Origin: Buxus sempervirens
Lineage: Eukaryota; Streptophyta; Magnoliopsida; Buxales; Buxaceae
Length of the DNA: 64,000 nt
Assembly: GCA_947561395.2 (NCBI GenBank)
Contig: OX387184.1
Location: 43,328,766-43,392,765 of the forward strand
Direction: 5' to 3'
The position numbers were made by a program, and so were the translations under genes. How positions within the stretch are numbered: position 1 is the first letter of the stretch; each line of letters opens with the position of its first letter. This document shows positions 22,351 through 32,572 of the stretch, in pieces. The notes under the pieces were generated by a model. It was given only the letters and a program-made list of their open reading frames with translations. It did no database searches and was not told the origin of the DNA.

Positions 22351-24981
22351 ATGAATCCCATTGAAGATGAAGTTGATGCTCCTCATCCAGATGTCGTTCT
22401 ACTCCAAGAACAAGTGGCAGGACTAGCCCGAATGCTAGAGAACATACTGTCAATACAAGCCCAACAAGTGCAGGCCCAACAAATGCAGGCCCAGAACCAG
22501 GCATCCACATCCAACCCTGCACCTCCACCCCAAGTCAACGTTCCACCTCCAGTGCAACCCACTCCTGAACCCGTCTATGAACCCACCCCTGAACCTATAC
22601 TGACCAGGGATGAGACAGCTGAATCAAACAAGGCTAAGGAAAAGGAAAGGATAAGGGAAGAGGTTGAAAGAAAGTTCATGCATAAGCTAGAAATGATCCA
22701 AGATGAACTAAGGGAAGTCAAAGGGGTAAACAACTTTGGAGGCACCAATTTTGAAGACCTGTGCCTGTACCCCAATGTTAACCTGCCGGCTAAGTTTAAG
22801 TGCCCAGACTTGGACAAGTATGATGGCACTGGTTGCCCCATGAGCCACCTAAAGTTGTATTGTGGTGCCCTATGCCAGTTCGGGCAGGATGAGGGTATCT
22901 TGATCCAACTTTTCCAAAGGAGCCTGACAGGAACCGCATTAAGATGGTTCGCCACTCTAGACCATGGGAAGATCAAAAGATGGAAGGACCTAGCCGATGC
23001 CTTCCTGGCTCAATACCGGTTCAATTCAGAGATCATGCCAGATAGGTACGACGTCATGAGAATGAGCAAAGGAAGGGAAGAGACTGTAAGGCAATATGCC
23101 AAAAGGTGGAGGGAGACGGCCTCCCAGGTCAGGCCACCCATGCTAGAACAGGAAATGATTTCTACTTTCATAAGCACTTTGGGTCAACCATTCTATAGCC
23201 ACTTGGTGGGTCAGACCACCACTAATTTTGCAGCCTTGGTTCAGGTGGCTGACCGAATTGAAGATGGAATAAGGTCAGGTAAGATAATTGACCACTTTGC
23301 CATGGTTAGTCAGCAAGACCCTAACCTAAAGAAAGGAAGCGGGACAAAAAAGAATGGGAACAAGAAGGAGGGTGAGGTAAACATGGTACAGCCACCATCT
23401 GGCCCTAACAAGCCCATACAAATCAACGTACCTGCTCATTTTCCTACTCCATCTCCACCTACTCAGGCCCCTATGAGGGTTAATGTTCCAACAGCACCTT
23501 CAGACCAAAAAAGGGTTTTTACCAAAGAGGAAAAGGACGCCTATTTTGCAGCAAGGAGAAATAGGGTTTTCACCCCTATTCCAATGACTCCCTCTCAATT
23601 GCTGCCCACTTTATTGCAAGGAGGGTATATCACCTTGAGAGAACCTAATCCGAATGCACCTAAGGGGAGAAATTTTGACCCCTCCACCACTTGTGATTAC
23701 CATATGGGTGCACCTGGGCACCCTACAGACAAGTGCTGGCCTTTGAAACATGCCATTCAGGATTTACTATACCAGAATACCCTGTCTTTCAATACAGGGG
23801 CGCCCAATCCTCCAAGAACAGATATTGGACAAAACCCACTGCCCCAGCATCACGGGGCAGGCCCATCTAATGTCATAGGAGTCATCTCTTCTGACAAAAT
23901 AACCTTTGACCCATCTCAATTAATTGCTCCCATAGGGACAACAGTCAAAGTATATTTTGACAGGAGAAGTGAAGGCAAAGAAATAAACATGATTTCAAAG
24001 GGGAATGATAGTGCTGCAAAGAACATTAGCTCATCTTTGGACCGGGTCTCATCCCTCATGGCCCAGATGAACATCACCAAGCCACCCTTGGTCATTAATT
24101 GCCATTCATCCACTTTTACTCCGCCCATTCAGCCTAAGCCACCATTGGTCATAAATTGTGACCCCCTTAGTGCATCAGTCACTTCTGCAAACCCCCAACC
24201 AAAACAACTTCCTCCATTGGTTGTTAATGTTCCTATTACTCAGACTTCCATCGCCAAGTCCAAACTTCCCCCATTGGTGGTGAATGTCCCTAAGCCTTCC
24301 TACATTGAATCGGCTGTACCATGGAACTACAGTGAAGCATTTACCACTACATGCCCTGCAGTTGAAAGCAGAGAAGAAGTAAACCTTATGATGAGGTCAG
24401 GAAAAAGTGTAGGGGTGGAAGAAAAACAGAAAGAAACAGAGAAGGATAAAGAAGAAGAAAGAAATAAAGGCAAGGCCAAAGTAGGGGAAGAGGCCCCTCA
24501 GGTAACTAACAGTGAGGCTGCTGACCTCATGAAGGTAATAAAAAAGAGTGAGTTCAATGTTATTGAACAGTTGAACAAAGTCCCTGCCCAGATCTCAATA
24601 CTGGGCCTATTGTTAAATTCAGAAAAACATAGGGACTCCTTGTTAAGGATACTCCAGGGGGCCCATGTGCCTAAAAACATTGAACCAGACCAACTAGGCC
24701 GGATGGTTGGTCAAATATTATCCCATAATGTCATAACCTTTTCTGAAACTGAAATTAGTCCAGCAGGATACCATCATGTGGATCCTTTGCATATTGCTGT
24801 GCTCAGTAAGGGCTGCATGATAGCCCGGGTCTTGATTGATAATGGGTCAGCCCTCAATGTCTGCCCATTGATAACCTTTGTTAAGCTCAATCTGGAGCGA
24901 AATTTTATGTTTGGAGAAATTTTATTGTTTTATTTACTTGTCTTTGCTTTAATCAAGAAAATATATAAAAATTATATGTAG
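22351..24981 (+). CDS. gag: Element C Gag with truncated protease
   Basis: The frame is open from 22291, right after a TTTTTGCCAG acceptor-like site, and the first ATG is at 22351, giving 876 codons. The N-terminus is a Gln/Pro-rich and then charged coiled-coil-like segment. The Tat-type capsid domain lies at about 22790-23290 (CPDLDKYDGTGCPMSHLKLY, TGTALRWFATLD, AFLAQYRFNS, VRQYAKRWRE). A zinc-binding block CDYHMGAPGHPTDKCW is near 23690. Four copies of a PPLV(I/V)N motif follow at about 24085-24290, then the pre-protease block EQLNKVPAQISILGLL and the active site VLIDNGSALNVCP. The frame leaves homology near 24885 and ends after an unrelated tail, so the protease lacks its second half. Gag would form the particle that packages element RNA. 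Confidence 0.9.
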   Translation: MNPIEDEVDAPHPDVVLLQEQVAGLARMLENILSIQAQQVQAQQMQAQNQASTSNPAPPPQVNVPPPVQPTPEPVYEPTPEPILTRDETAESNKAKEKERIREEVERKFMHKLEMIQDELREVKGVNNFGGTNFEDLCLYPNVNLPAKFKCPDLDKYDGTGCPMSHLKLYCGALCQFGQDEGILIQLFQRSLTGTALRWFATLDHGKIKRWKDLADAFLAQYRFNSEIMPDRYDVMRMSKGREETVRQYAKRWRETASQVRPPMLEQEMISTFISTLGQPFYSHLVGQTTTNFAALVQVADRIEDGIRSGKIIDHFAMVSQQDPNLKKGSGTKKNGNKKEGEVNMVQPPSGPNKPIQINVPAHFPTPSPPTQAPMRVNVPTAPSDQKRVFTKEEKDAYFAARRNRVFTPIPMTPSQLLPTLLQGGYITLREPNPNAPKGRNFDPSTTCDYHMGAPGHPTDKCWPLKHAIQDLLYQNTLSFNTGAPNPPRTDIGQNPLPQHHGAGPSNVIGVISSDKITFDPSQLIAPIGTTVKVYFDRRSEGKEINMISKGNDSAAKNISSSLDRVSSLMAQMNITKPPLVINCHSSTFTPPIQPKPPLVINCDPLSASVTSANPQPKQLPPLVVNVPITQTSIAKSKLPPLVVNVPKPSYIESAVPWNYSEAFTTTCPAVESREEVNLMMRSGKSVGVEEKQKETEKDKEEERNKGKAKVGEEAPQVTNSEAADLMKVIKKSEFNVIEQLNKVPAQISILGLLLNSEKHRDSLLRILQGAHVPKNIEPDQLGRMVGQILSHNVITFSETEISPAGYHHVDPLHIAVLSKGCMIARVLIDNGSALNVCPLITFVKLNLERNFMFGEILLFYLLVFALIKKIYKNYM

Positions 24982-26636
24982 GAAGTTTAGGCTTCCTGTA
25001 TATTCTATCTATATCACAAAAAAAAGATATGTGTTAAGAATTGATTTTAATCTTCTCTTTTGTATGTTTGTTTCAGGATGGAAATTCAAGCCTAATTGTG
25101 TTGTGATTATGGTAAGAGAAGTGCTCATCAAGTTTAGGCTTAGATTCAAAAATCTATCATGGTTTTGTCAAATGGATTAAGGATCGGCTTGATGGAGTCA
25201 AGATCATTAGTCTACCGACCCCTCTAGTATAGATCCAAGTGGGTCAAAACCAATTTGCTAAGATACATGGGCGAGCAATCATCTAGCATCCCATGATCAA
25301 AAGATAGTTTCAAGAAACTTAAAACAACATTCCGGAAGCTGGTATTGAGCATACAAAAGTCTACTAGCATGCATCAAAATCATGAAAAATGCAGTATCAA
25401 TCAAAACATGATTTCAACAAGGCAGCACAGCAGTTCAATAAAAATTGAGCATGGGTCAAACATGAATCCAGAAGCATTACATTCTCATAGGTGTCATGGG
25501 CAAGGAAAGTGGCAGCCTATAATGATGAACAAGCCAAAATTTGAGGGAGTTTGGCCATTCAAGTACTAGTGCATTCATTCAAAATTTTGCAATCATATTC
25601 AGACAGGAATTAACAGTATAAGAGTTTGGTTCATGAGGCACAAGTCATTCAATTTCATATGATCAGACAAGGTGTCGAAGAACTCTGGAAATTGAGCAGA
25701 AACAATTAAAAATCATTGTATTCATTCAGTCATGGATTTTGAACAATGATTCTCAGTCGAATAGTTGAGATGAAAGCTACTGTTCGACATACCTGTGTGG
25801 GTCGAATGAGAAGTTTGCAAAATAGAAATGGAAGCCTCGAACTCACTCACAGGAGATGTTTGGGTGATGCTTGGAGTGAAAGGAAGCAGTCTCGGCAAGG
25901 CCACTGTCGCAAAGATCAAGCCAATGATCGTCAGACACACCACTGTTCTAATAAGAGCATCCAAGGCCGAATGAGCTAGCCGTTGTCGACGGAAATTTGA
26001 GTCGCCGAAGATGGTCGCCGGAGATGATAGGAGTTGCCGGAGAAGAATAGTAGTCGCCGGCGAAGTCGTGTGAGATGTCGGACTGTTGGAGAAGAAGAGG
26101 CAGAGACCGGAGAAGAAAGCACGGACAGAAGAGGTTTAGGGCAAAATGCGAGCAGAGAAGGAAAAGTCGCGTTCGCAAGATTAAGAAGGAGTTCAAAATC
26201 CGTAAAATCAGTACGGGCATCAGACGCCCGTGAAAGCACTACGGTCCCGGTCGCCCGTGAACCCTCTACGGACAGGGTCTGTCCGTAAGCCCAATACGGG
26301 CGAAGCCAAAATTGCATATTTTTATCATTTTCTCACAATTTTTAGGAGATTAATGTAGATATTAGTTGTAAGTTGCAAGGATTGCCATCTTACCCACTTT
26401 TGTTTAAAAATTTTGTCTCAAATCTCACTTCATAGCCCACAAGTGCTCAGTGAGAAGAGAGAGGAAGATTTGGCCCTTAAGCTGAGGGATTACTTAGCAA
26501 ATCTTCCACAATCAATTCTTTTTTCAAAAATCATCCATTTAATCCTTGCAATGTGCAATTGATTATACAAAAATCTCAGAAGGTGCAATTGGTGGGTCTT
26601 TTTGCTCTCTGCTTGTAATTGGTTCCAATTACCAGC
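24982..26636. other. Element C region between gag and polypurine tract
   Basis: This 1.65 kb replaces pol. No RT, RNase H or integrase motif is seen in any frame. A TTTGTTTCAG acceptor-like site ends near 25077. At 26197-26300 a CCCGTA palindrome module recurs. Minus-strand ORFs at 25722-26317 are described separately. The rest is AT-rich and unassigned. Confidence 0.6.
25722..25964 (-). CDS. Possible small antisense ORF with hydrophobic N-terminus
   Basis: An 80-codon minus-strand ORF starts at an ATG and has a hydrophobic stretch at residues 7-25 (VVCLTIIGLIFATVALP), like a signal anchor, followed by a Ser/Thr-rich tail. Just upstream on the same strand (25976-26317) another open frame of 113 codons carries no recognisable domain. 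Some Tat elements carry antisense ORFs between pol and the 3' LTR, and captured host gene ends also occur; either could apply, as could chance. No family was recognised. Confidence 0.25.
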   Translation of the reverse strand: MDALIRTVVCLTIIGLIFATVALPRLLPFTPSITQTSPVSEFEASISILQTSHSTHTGMSNSSFHLNYSTENHCSKSMTE

Positions 26637-26650
26637 AAAGAGGGGGCAGC
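26637..26650 (+). promoter_or_regulatory. Polypurine tract of element C
   Basis: AAAGAGGGGGCAGC directly abuts the 3' LTR start TGTAGACACC. It would prime plus-strand DNA. The Tat-1 tract at 29270-29282 is almost identical. Confidence 0.85.
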
Positions 26651-28464
26651 TGTAGACACCCCAAATTGCACTGCCAAATGAGAAAATAATAAAAACATGT
26701 AATTAGAGCTTAAAACAGGTCAAAAAGGCCTAAAAATAGAATGAACAAGCTTCGCCCGTATTGACTTCACGGGCCGGTCTCGCCCGCAAAATATCTACGG
26801 GCAGGCGCGCCCGTAGTACTAATACGGTCACCATTGGACCGTAAATCATTTACGGGCATTAAAGACACGTGCAAGTTTTGTCCTCCTCTCGATTTCCGAG
26901 CTTTATTTGAAGTCCAATATATCTTTAAACGAGCGAATTAAGTATTTTATTCGCTGAAGCCACTATGGATGGGCATTATCTCTATATTTCTCTCTATCCT
27001 GAGGATCAGGCTATATCTCCTTGGACCAACCATGCCCCTGGGTGTGTCTATAAATAGAGGCTCATTCCTCTAGCTTAAGGCCACGAAATTTTGAAGTCAA
27101 GGAATTCTAAGAAGCTACAAGAGAAGAGAAAGGAATCCCTGCTGCTCTGCCTGCTCAATCCAGGTAAGTCCCCTATCCCTTTTTATTTTCTGTCTTCAAT
27201 TCTAGATGTAATAGGATCATCTCTATTGCTGTAGAATAAGGCCACATCTGTTTTTGTATTCCTAAACTTGTCTCTAAGTACCTCAAGGGTCTCTCTAGCC
27301 GTAAAACGTGAAGAGAGAACTAGGGGAAAGGGGAACAGGTGGATCCCTAGAATAGAACCCCATATCTATTTTTTTTCTTTTTTTTTTATAGAATAAGGCC
27401 TGTGATTGTGTTTGTGTAACCAAACCTATCTCTAAGTACCTCAAGAGTCTCTCTAGCCGTAAAACGTGAAGAGAGAACTAGGGGAAAAAGAGAACAGGTG
27501 GATCCGTAGGGTAGACCCCCATGTGCTCTAATTTATGAGATATGGCTGTTTTAAATATCCTGATCATGTTTTAATGCTTTTTATGATATATCTGAATGAA
27601 TAACATGAATCTATGATGTTTATAGCATGAGATCCATTCTTTTTGATAAAATTTGGATTTTTCACACTTTTGCACCTACAGCACTGTTTTCGTGATTTTT
27701 GTGATTTTGGGCTAAGATCTTGGATTTATCATGATCAATATGGTAGATCTAAATCCAGAAGCCTGAAAATAAATTCTAGGGTTTCATGATGTGGTTTTTT
27801 AAATTATTTTCATTATTGAGGGAAGACCCTACGGTCTCAGTTCTCCCCTTTTGGTGTTCTTCATCAACGTGAGTATTTTTGGTTTTTATTTTCTGATTTA
27901 ATGTGAAATTTGGGCTTTATCTATGTCCTGGACTATTCAAGTTCAATTTTGAAATATTTTATAAAAATCATATTTTTCTAGATTTCTAGAATTTTGACTT
28001 GAAACCAGATTTTTGGATTTTTCACTTTAAATTGATTTTATTTGATTTTATCTCAATTTTATTTTGATCATGAAACCCTAGGAATGGTATGATCATATTT
28101 AATAGTTCTGGATCAATCAGACTATTCATATGAAAAAACCATATATTTTTGCCTTTTTTGTGATTTTGTGTGAATTTTATAGCAAGCTTTTTTCCTTTAT
28201 TTTTAACATGAACAATGCCTGGCAACCACCTTGTGTGGATGAATAGGGGTGCCTAACACCTTCCCCTGTTCATAACTTAATCCCCTTACCCATCTCTGGT
28301 TGTTTTTTTTAGGAGGGATATTTTGCCCTAAAATTGCCTTTTGTGCTTATTTAATATTTTGGTGTCCATTCACACCTAAATTGAATGGTGGCGACTCTTT
28401 GTTTATTTAATCCCGTGTGATGATTGAGGAAATCATTAAGATTGATTTTTTCCCATGTCTCACA
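26651..28464 (+). repeat. Element C 3' LTR
   Basis: 1814 bp, almost identical to the 5' LTR, ending GTCTCACA before the duplication GAATC. Its TATA box is at 27049-27057 and the U5 copy of TGGCGACTC at 28389-28397. The polyadenylation site cannot be placed with confidence. Confidence 0.93.
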
Positions 28465-29282
28465 GAATCCCCACTTATCCCCAGTGGAGCATCTTTCCCC
28501 AGGGAACCCCCACGCTTGTCAGAAACAAGGCTCGACCCGAAAGAAGAGGGAATAAGGAAAAGATTCCTGCCCAATCCCCAGCAATAGTCACTCCCAGCTA
28601 GAGAGCCTCTGCAAAAGGGAGAACCAACTAGAAAGCGCTGCAGAAGAAAGAATGACAAGACATGAAGAAGAATGAGCATAAATGAAGATATCATCGGGCA
28701 AGATGGCCCCTTTCGTAATTTTTGATTTCACACTTTTGTAAATAGAGTAGAGCAGGTGTGTGAGCTACCTTGAGGCACTGGACAGCGCTGAAGGCACCTT
28801 CTCACCAACAGCAGCTCCCCCTCTGCTCTTTCCTCCTTTCTCCAGCCATCCCGCATCCTAAACCAACCCTTGGCCATCAAATCCCTTCAAAAAAAACTAT
28901 TAAAAGCCTCAAGTAAAAGACGCAAAAAGAGTCAGAAGTCTGAAGTCACCTAAAATCTTTAATGGAACAAACAAAAAGAAAAGAATATTGTCAAGTGTCT
29001 TGCATCAACGCCGAAACAGGTTGGCGAGCTCAAGTCCAATCTAATCTCTTTCAAACTTAAATTAAATGCAGAAGAGTTGCCCTACAAAAACCCGAAAAGC
29101 AAAGGGTAAGGAAACTCTGAAGTTAGGAAGTGACGCCATACCGTTGGCCACTTCCCTCTCGAAATGAAAACTTCAAAGGACTAAGCTCGTCGACCATGTC
29201 GACAAAAATGCCAGGCACAAAAACGAGATTCTTTTTATCTTTGCCATTCATCCGCAAGGTGACTTCGGCAAAGAGGGGCAGC
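28465..29282 (+). other. Tat-1 3' untranslated region, last piece, with polypurine tract
   Basis: Starting with the second copy of GAATC, the Tat-1 UTR resumes with CCCCAGTGGAG. No ORF is supported. It ends with AAAGAGGGGCAGC (29270-29282), the polypurine tract, immediately before TGTAAGCACC. This junction identifies LTR B3 as Tat-1's own 3' LTR. Confidence 0.75.
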
Positions 29283-29399
29283 TGTAAGCACCTCATTTTT
29301 GCGCTCCCGAAGAGTCGGAAATGCAAACCCTAAACAGAAAGTTAAACCCTAAGGGGTGGAAATTTGACTTTTTGATCAAGTGAAAATTGGCCACCTTGC

Positions 29400-31208
29400 T
29401 GTAACGCCCCGAACCCGGGTCAGTGCAAACTGGCACCCGACCCAAACCCGGTTCGCTACTGTAACAACCCGAATTTAGTTCAACAACCAATCCGAGGTGT
29501 TACTGGCCCATATCAAATACATCATCAATAATATACCAGACCAAAGAATTAAAATCCATTCACTTTATTATACTATCAGAGTTGAGGAAACAAGTATGTG
29601 TGGAAGTGTAGTTTAAAATCCTCAAATAACATATAGTTTGATCATCAATCATTAATATCAAAGTCTAGTAAAATAAACTAGTTACTATTTTTCTCTCATC
29701 CCTCTAATACATCAAATCCAAATGAATAATAATAATCTAATCAAAAGGACTAAGTCTATGTCATTCATCCACCTCAAACAAGATCCGGATAATAGTAATC
29801 CTCCGGTGTATACTCAGCTATCTCTCCCTGGAAATCACTAAGATCCCCCTCTCGCGTATCAGCTGAAAAATGAAATAAAAGTAGGGTGAGATACGAATAT
29901 CCCAGTAGGTAACACATGCATGGTTAAACAGTTCATATAAGTAAAGTAACAGTTCATGCACGATTAAGCAATATCGACTAATCAGGCTCGTATAATCATT
30001 CATCTCATTCATGAATACAAAACAGTTTGATAAACAGTTCTAGAAATGAATTTCAGCAAGTTTTAATATAAGAATCCAATATCAAGATCAATAACATGAT
30101 TCACACTTTGTTAGGATGCACTAAGCAGTAACATCCGATCAATATCCCAATCAAATGCCTTCAGCATGTATTCAATAAAAATATCAAGTGTTGTGATTTC
30201 AGTGTCAATGTAGGACTCACAAAGATAGATAAACCTTTTGAGATGATTCTCAACCAATTTCTATACCACCGTGCGACTTAGGAGCAATGCTACTAATGAT
30301 ACTCAAGTCCCATGCAGCGCAGCTTAGACAAGAGCCGTAGTCACTGACTTATTGCACACGTACCCATCAGAGTTGGCATGTACCACCAACATGCAGCACC
30401 AGAATCAATACATGGAGATGGTCGCTTATCCACATGTACAGGGAATCATCAGCGGCTCACCGGGGTGTCCCTCCAGACATAGGACCTTCCCAGACAAACT
30501 AACTTGCAAAGGAAGCGCGTCGCATATAGGAGTAACTCAACCCAAATGACATATCCCTCAGCTATCTAGCTAAAACTATGGATCCATAACCAGCTATGCC
30601 CACTAGACTCCAAAATTCCCTAAAATATAATATTTCTATAAGGGTTGGTGCCTAGCGGCATATAAAGGTTAAATCTGTCAATTTACTTCAATATTAGGTC
30701 ATCTGAATTCTGAATTCTCTTTATAAAGTTTTCTAACTTATAGTGTCATTCAGAAGATGTTCTAGTAATTAAATACAAGTTAGGTTTTCCAAAAACTAGG
30801 TTTCTCCATTTCTTTCAAAGTTTGGCAACTAATGTCCTAAATACCTTCTTAATTTATTTTTCTGTAAAACAGGGAATTAGATAGTTTATTTTGGTCTTAA
30901 AATATCTTATTTAATCATTAAAATTGTCTAAAAATAGTTTGGAATTGAATCAGGGTGTAGAATTATGAAAATCTGCAAAATCTGAACAGAGCGCCTAGAA
31001 TCGCTCAGGATCGCCCCGACGGTCTGTGGTCGGCGGTAGTTCAAAATCGAACGCTAACGATACGTCTTCAAGCGGTCTACGGTGGTCTGAAATTTAATAC
31101 GAACGCCTAAGATCGCCGACGATCGCTGAGCACAGTCGAGGTCGGCGGTCGTTCGAAAACGATCAGAATCAGTTACAAAACATGATTTTTCTTGTCTACA
31201 CTCATTCT

Positions 31209-31307
<99 letters not shown>

Positions 31308-31851
31308 CATGATTATCAATATATATACATCATTATATATCATAAAAAAATACTTTTGTCGATTAATCACATGTAAAGCCAAAAACGAAGGAAAACGGTG
31401 TCACCTACCTCTTGAACGAATGTTCCTCTTCCTCTCTTCTTTCAACAACGATTCTATATCACCCAACAACACTCTGGACGACGAAGAACTCAAAAACCCA
31501 AGCTTTTCTTCTCCCTCTTCTTCTTCTTCTCCTTTGGTTGCTCGTTCGCTCAAGGCTGTCGCTTGCGGCTATTCAATACGAGCGAGAATACGAAGTATAA
31601 ATTTAGGTTATTAAACTAATACTTATACTCACTTATCCCATGTATCTCACATACACCAAACTCCATACACACGCCCAATCAGAATACATACCTCGATATC
31701 TCATGATCGGACGGTCAGATCTGCGTCCAATTCTGGATCTCCACTAATTAGATCATCCCCTACAATAATAAATTATTTCTATCAATTATAACTCTCACTA
31801 ATATTATTTATTAATTTAATTTATTATTTAAGGAAAATTCGGGGTTTTACA
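29400..31851 (-). mobile_element. LTR A3: solo LTR inside B3, minus orientation
   Basis: On the plus strand it runs from TGTAACGCCCCGAACCCGGG to GGAAAATTCGGGGTTTTACA, 2452 bp. It interrupts the B3 sequence CCACCTTGCTTTATCTC, which is continuous in B4. The flanking duplication reads TTGC, or TTGCT with one lost base. It contains a long TA microsatellite. No internal element remains. Confidence 0.9.
31212..31306. repeat. (TA)n microsatellite in LTR A3
   Basis: About 47 uninterrupted TA units. LTRs A1 and A2 have only a short sequence here (near 1790 and 3600), so the run expanded in this copy. The ORFs crossing it are artefacts. Confidence 0.95.
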
Positions 31852-32327
31852 TTGCTTTATCTCAATGGATAGAGAATCCCGACACGAGTCCAACGCAACT
31901 GAGTTTGCTGGAATAGGAGTCCGGATGAAGGTTCTGTGGGCTGGTCAAACTTGAGGGTGAGCCGAAAGTTGATTTTTTTCGAACCCCGAGCCAGGTACTT
32001 AGCCCTATGTCATTGGATAGAGGGCTCCGATACGAGTCCAACGCAACTGAGTTTGCTCAAATCGAAGTCCGGATGAAGGAGATATGAGCCGTCGAAGTTT
32101 CCGTGTAGCAAAACCAGAAACTGCACACGTGGCGAAGAAACTGCGCACGTGGCGATGAATGCACCAAAATATCGCAGGGACTAAATCTCAAATATCCAAA
32201 AATCATCAAATATCTCAGGGACTAAGCCAAAATTCACAGGGGGCAATCTGCAAATATCCAAAAGTGTCAAATCAGTCGAATCAATCAAATCGGTCAAGTC
32301 GAGGGGCAAATCCGTAATTTTTTCGAT

Positions 32328-32572
32328 TTGTATCTGATCAAATATGTCGGATACACATGCTTTTATTCATATCCGACATATAATGCCGGATACAAGAGAT
32401 TTGCCTGCGAGATTCGCACAGATTCGCTGACAGATACGCGCAGAAAATTAAATTTCGGAAATGATTGTATTTGTATCTGATATAATATGCCGGATACAAA
32501 GGAAGTGCAGTGTATCCGACATAATATGCCGGATACAAAGGAAGTGTAGTGTATCGGACATTAAATGCCGGA
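32328..32572. repeat. CCGGATAC/TATCCGAC palindrome cluster upstream of TATA in B3
   Basis: Units such as TATCCGACATAATATGCCGG occur three or more times, ending just before the TATA box near 32587. B4 has the same set at 47625-47872. Confidence 0.6.

Larger units (their letters stand above)
17296..28464 (+). mobile_element. Element C: complete, very young, gag-only Tat/Ogre-type LTR retrotransposon
   Basis: Two nearly identical LTRs (17296-19106 and 26651-28464) are flanked by a perfect duplication GAATC (17291-17295 and 28465-28469). The order is primer site, leader, palindrome module, 37-unit array, gag with truncated protease, a non-coding stretch with a possible antisense ORF, polypurine tract and 3' LTR. 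RT, RNase H and integrase are absent. It fits the class called TR-GAG and must use pol proteins supplied in trans. The LTR similarity implies recent transposition. Confidence 0.93.

Noticed and set aside
31173..31614. ORFs across the TA microsatellite
   Set aside because: The coding appearance comes from an alternating Tyr-Ile translation of (TA)n.
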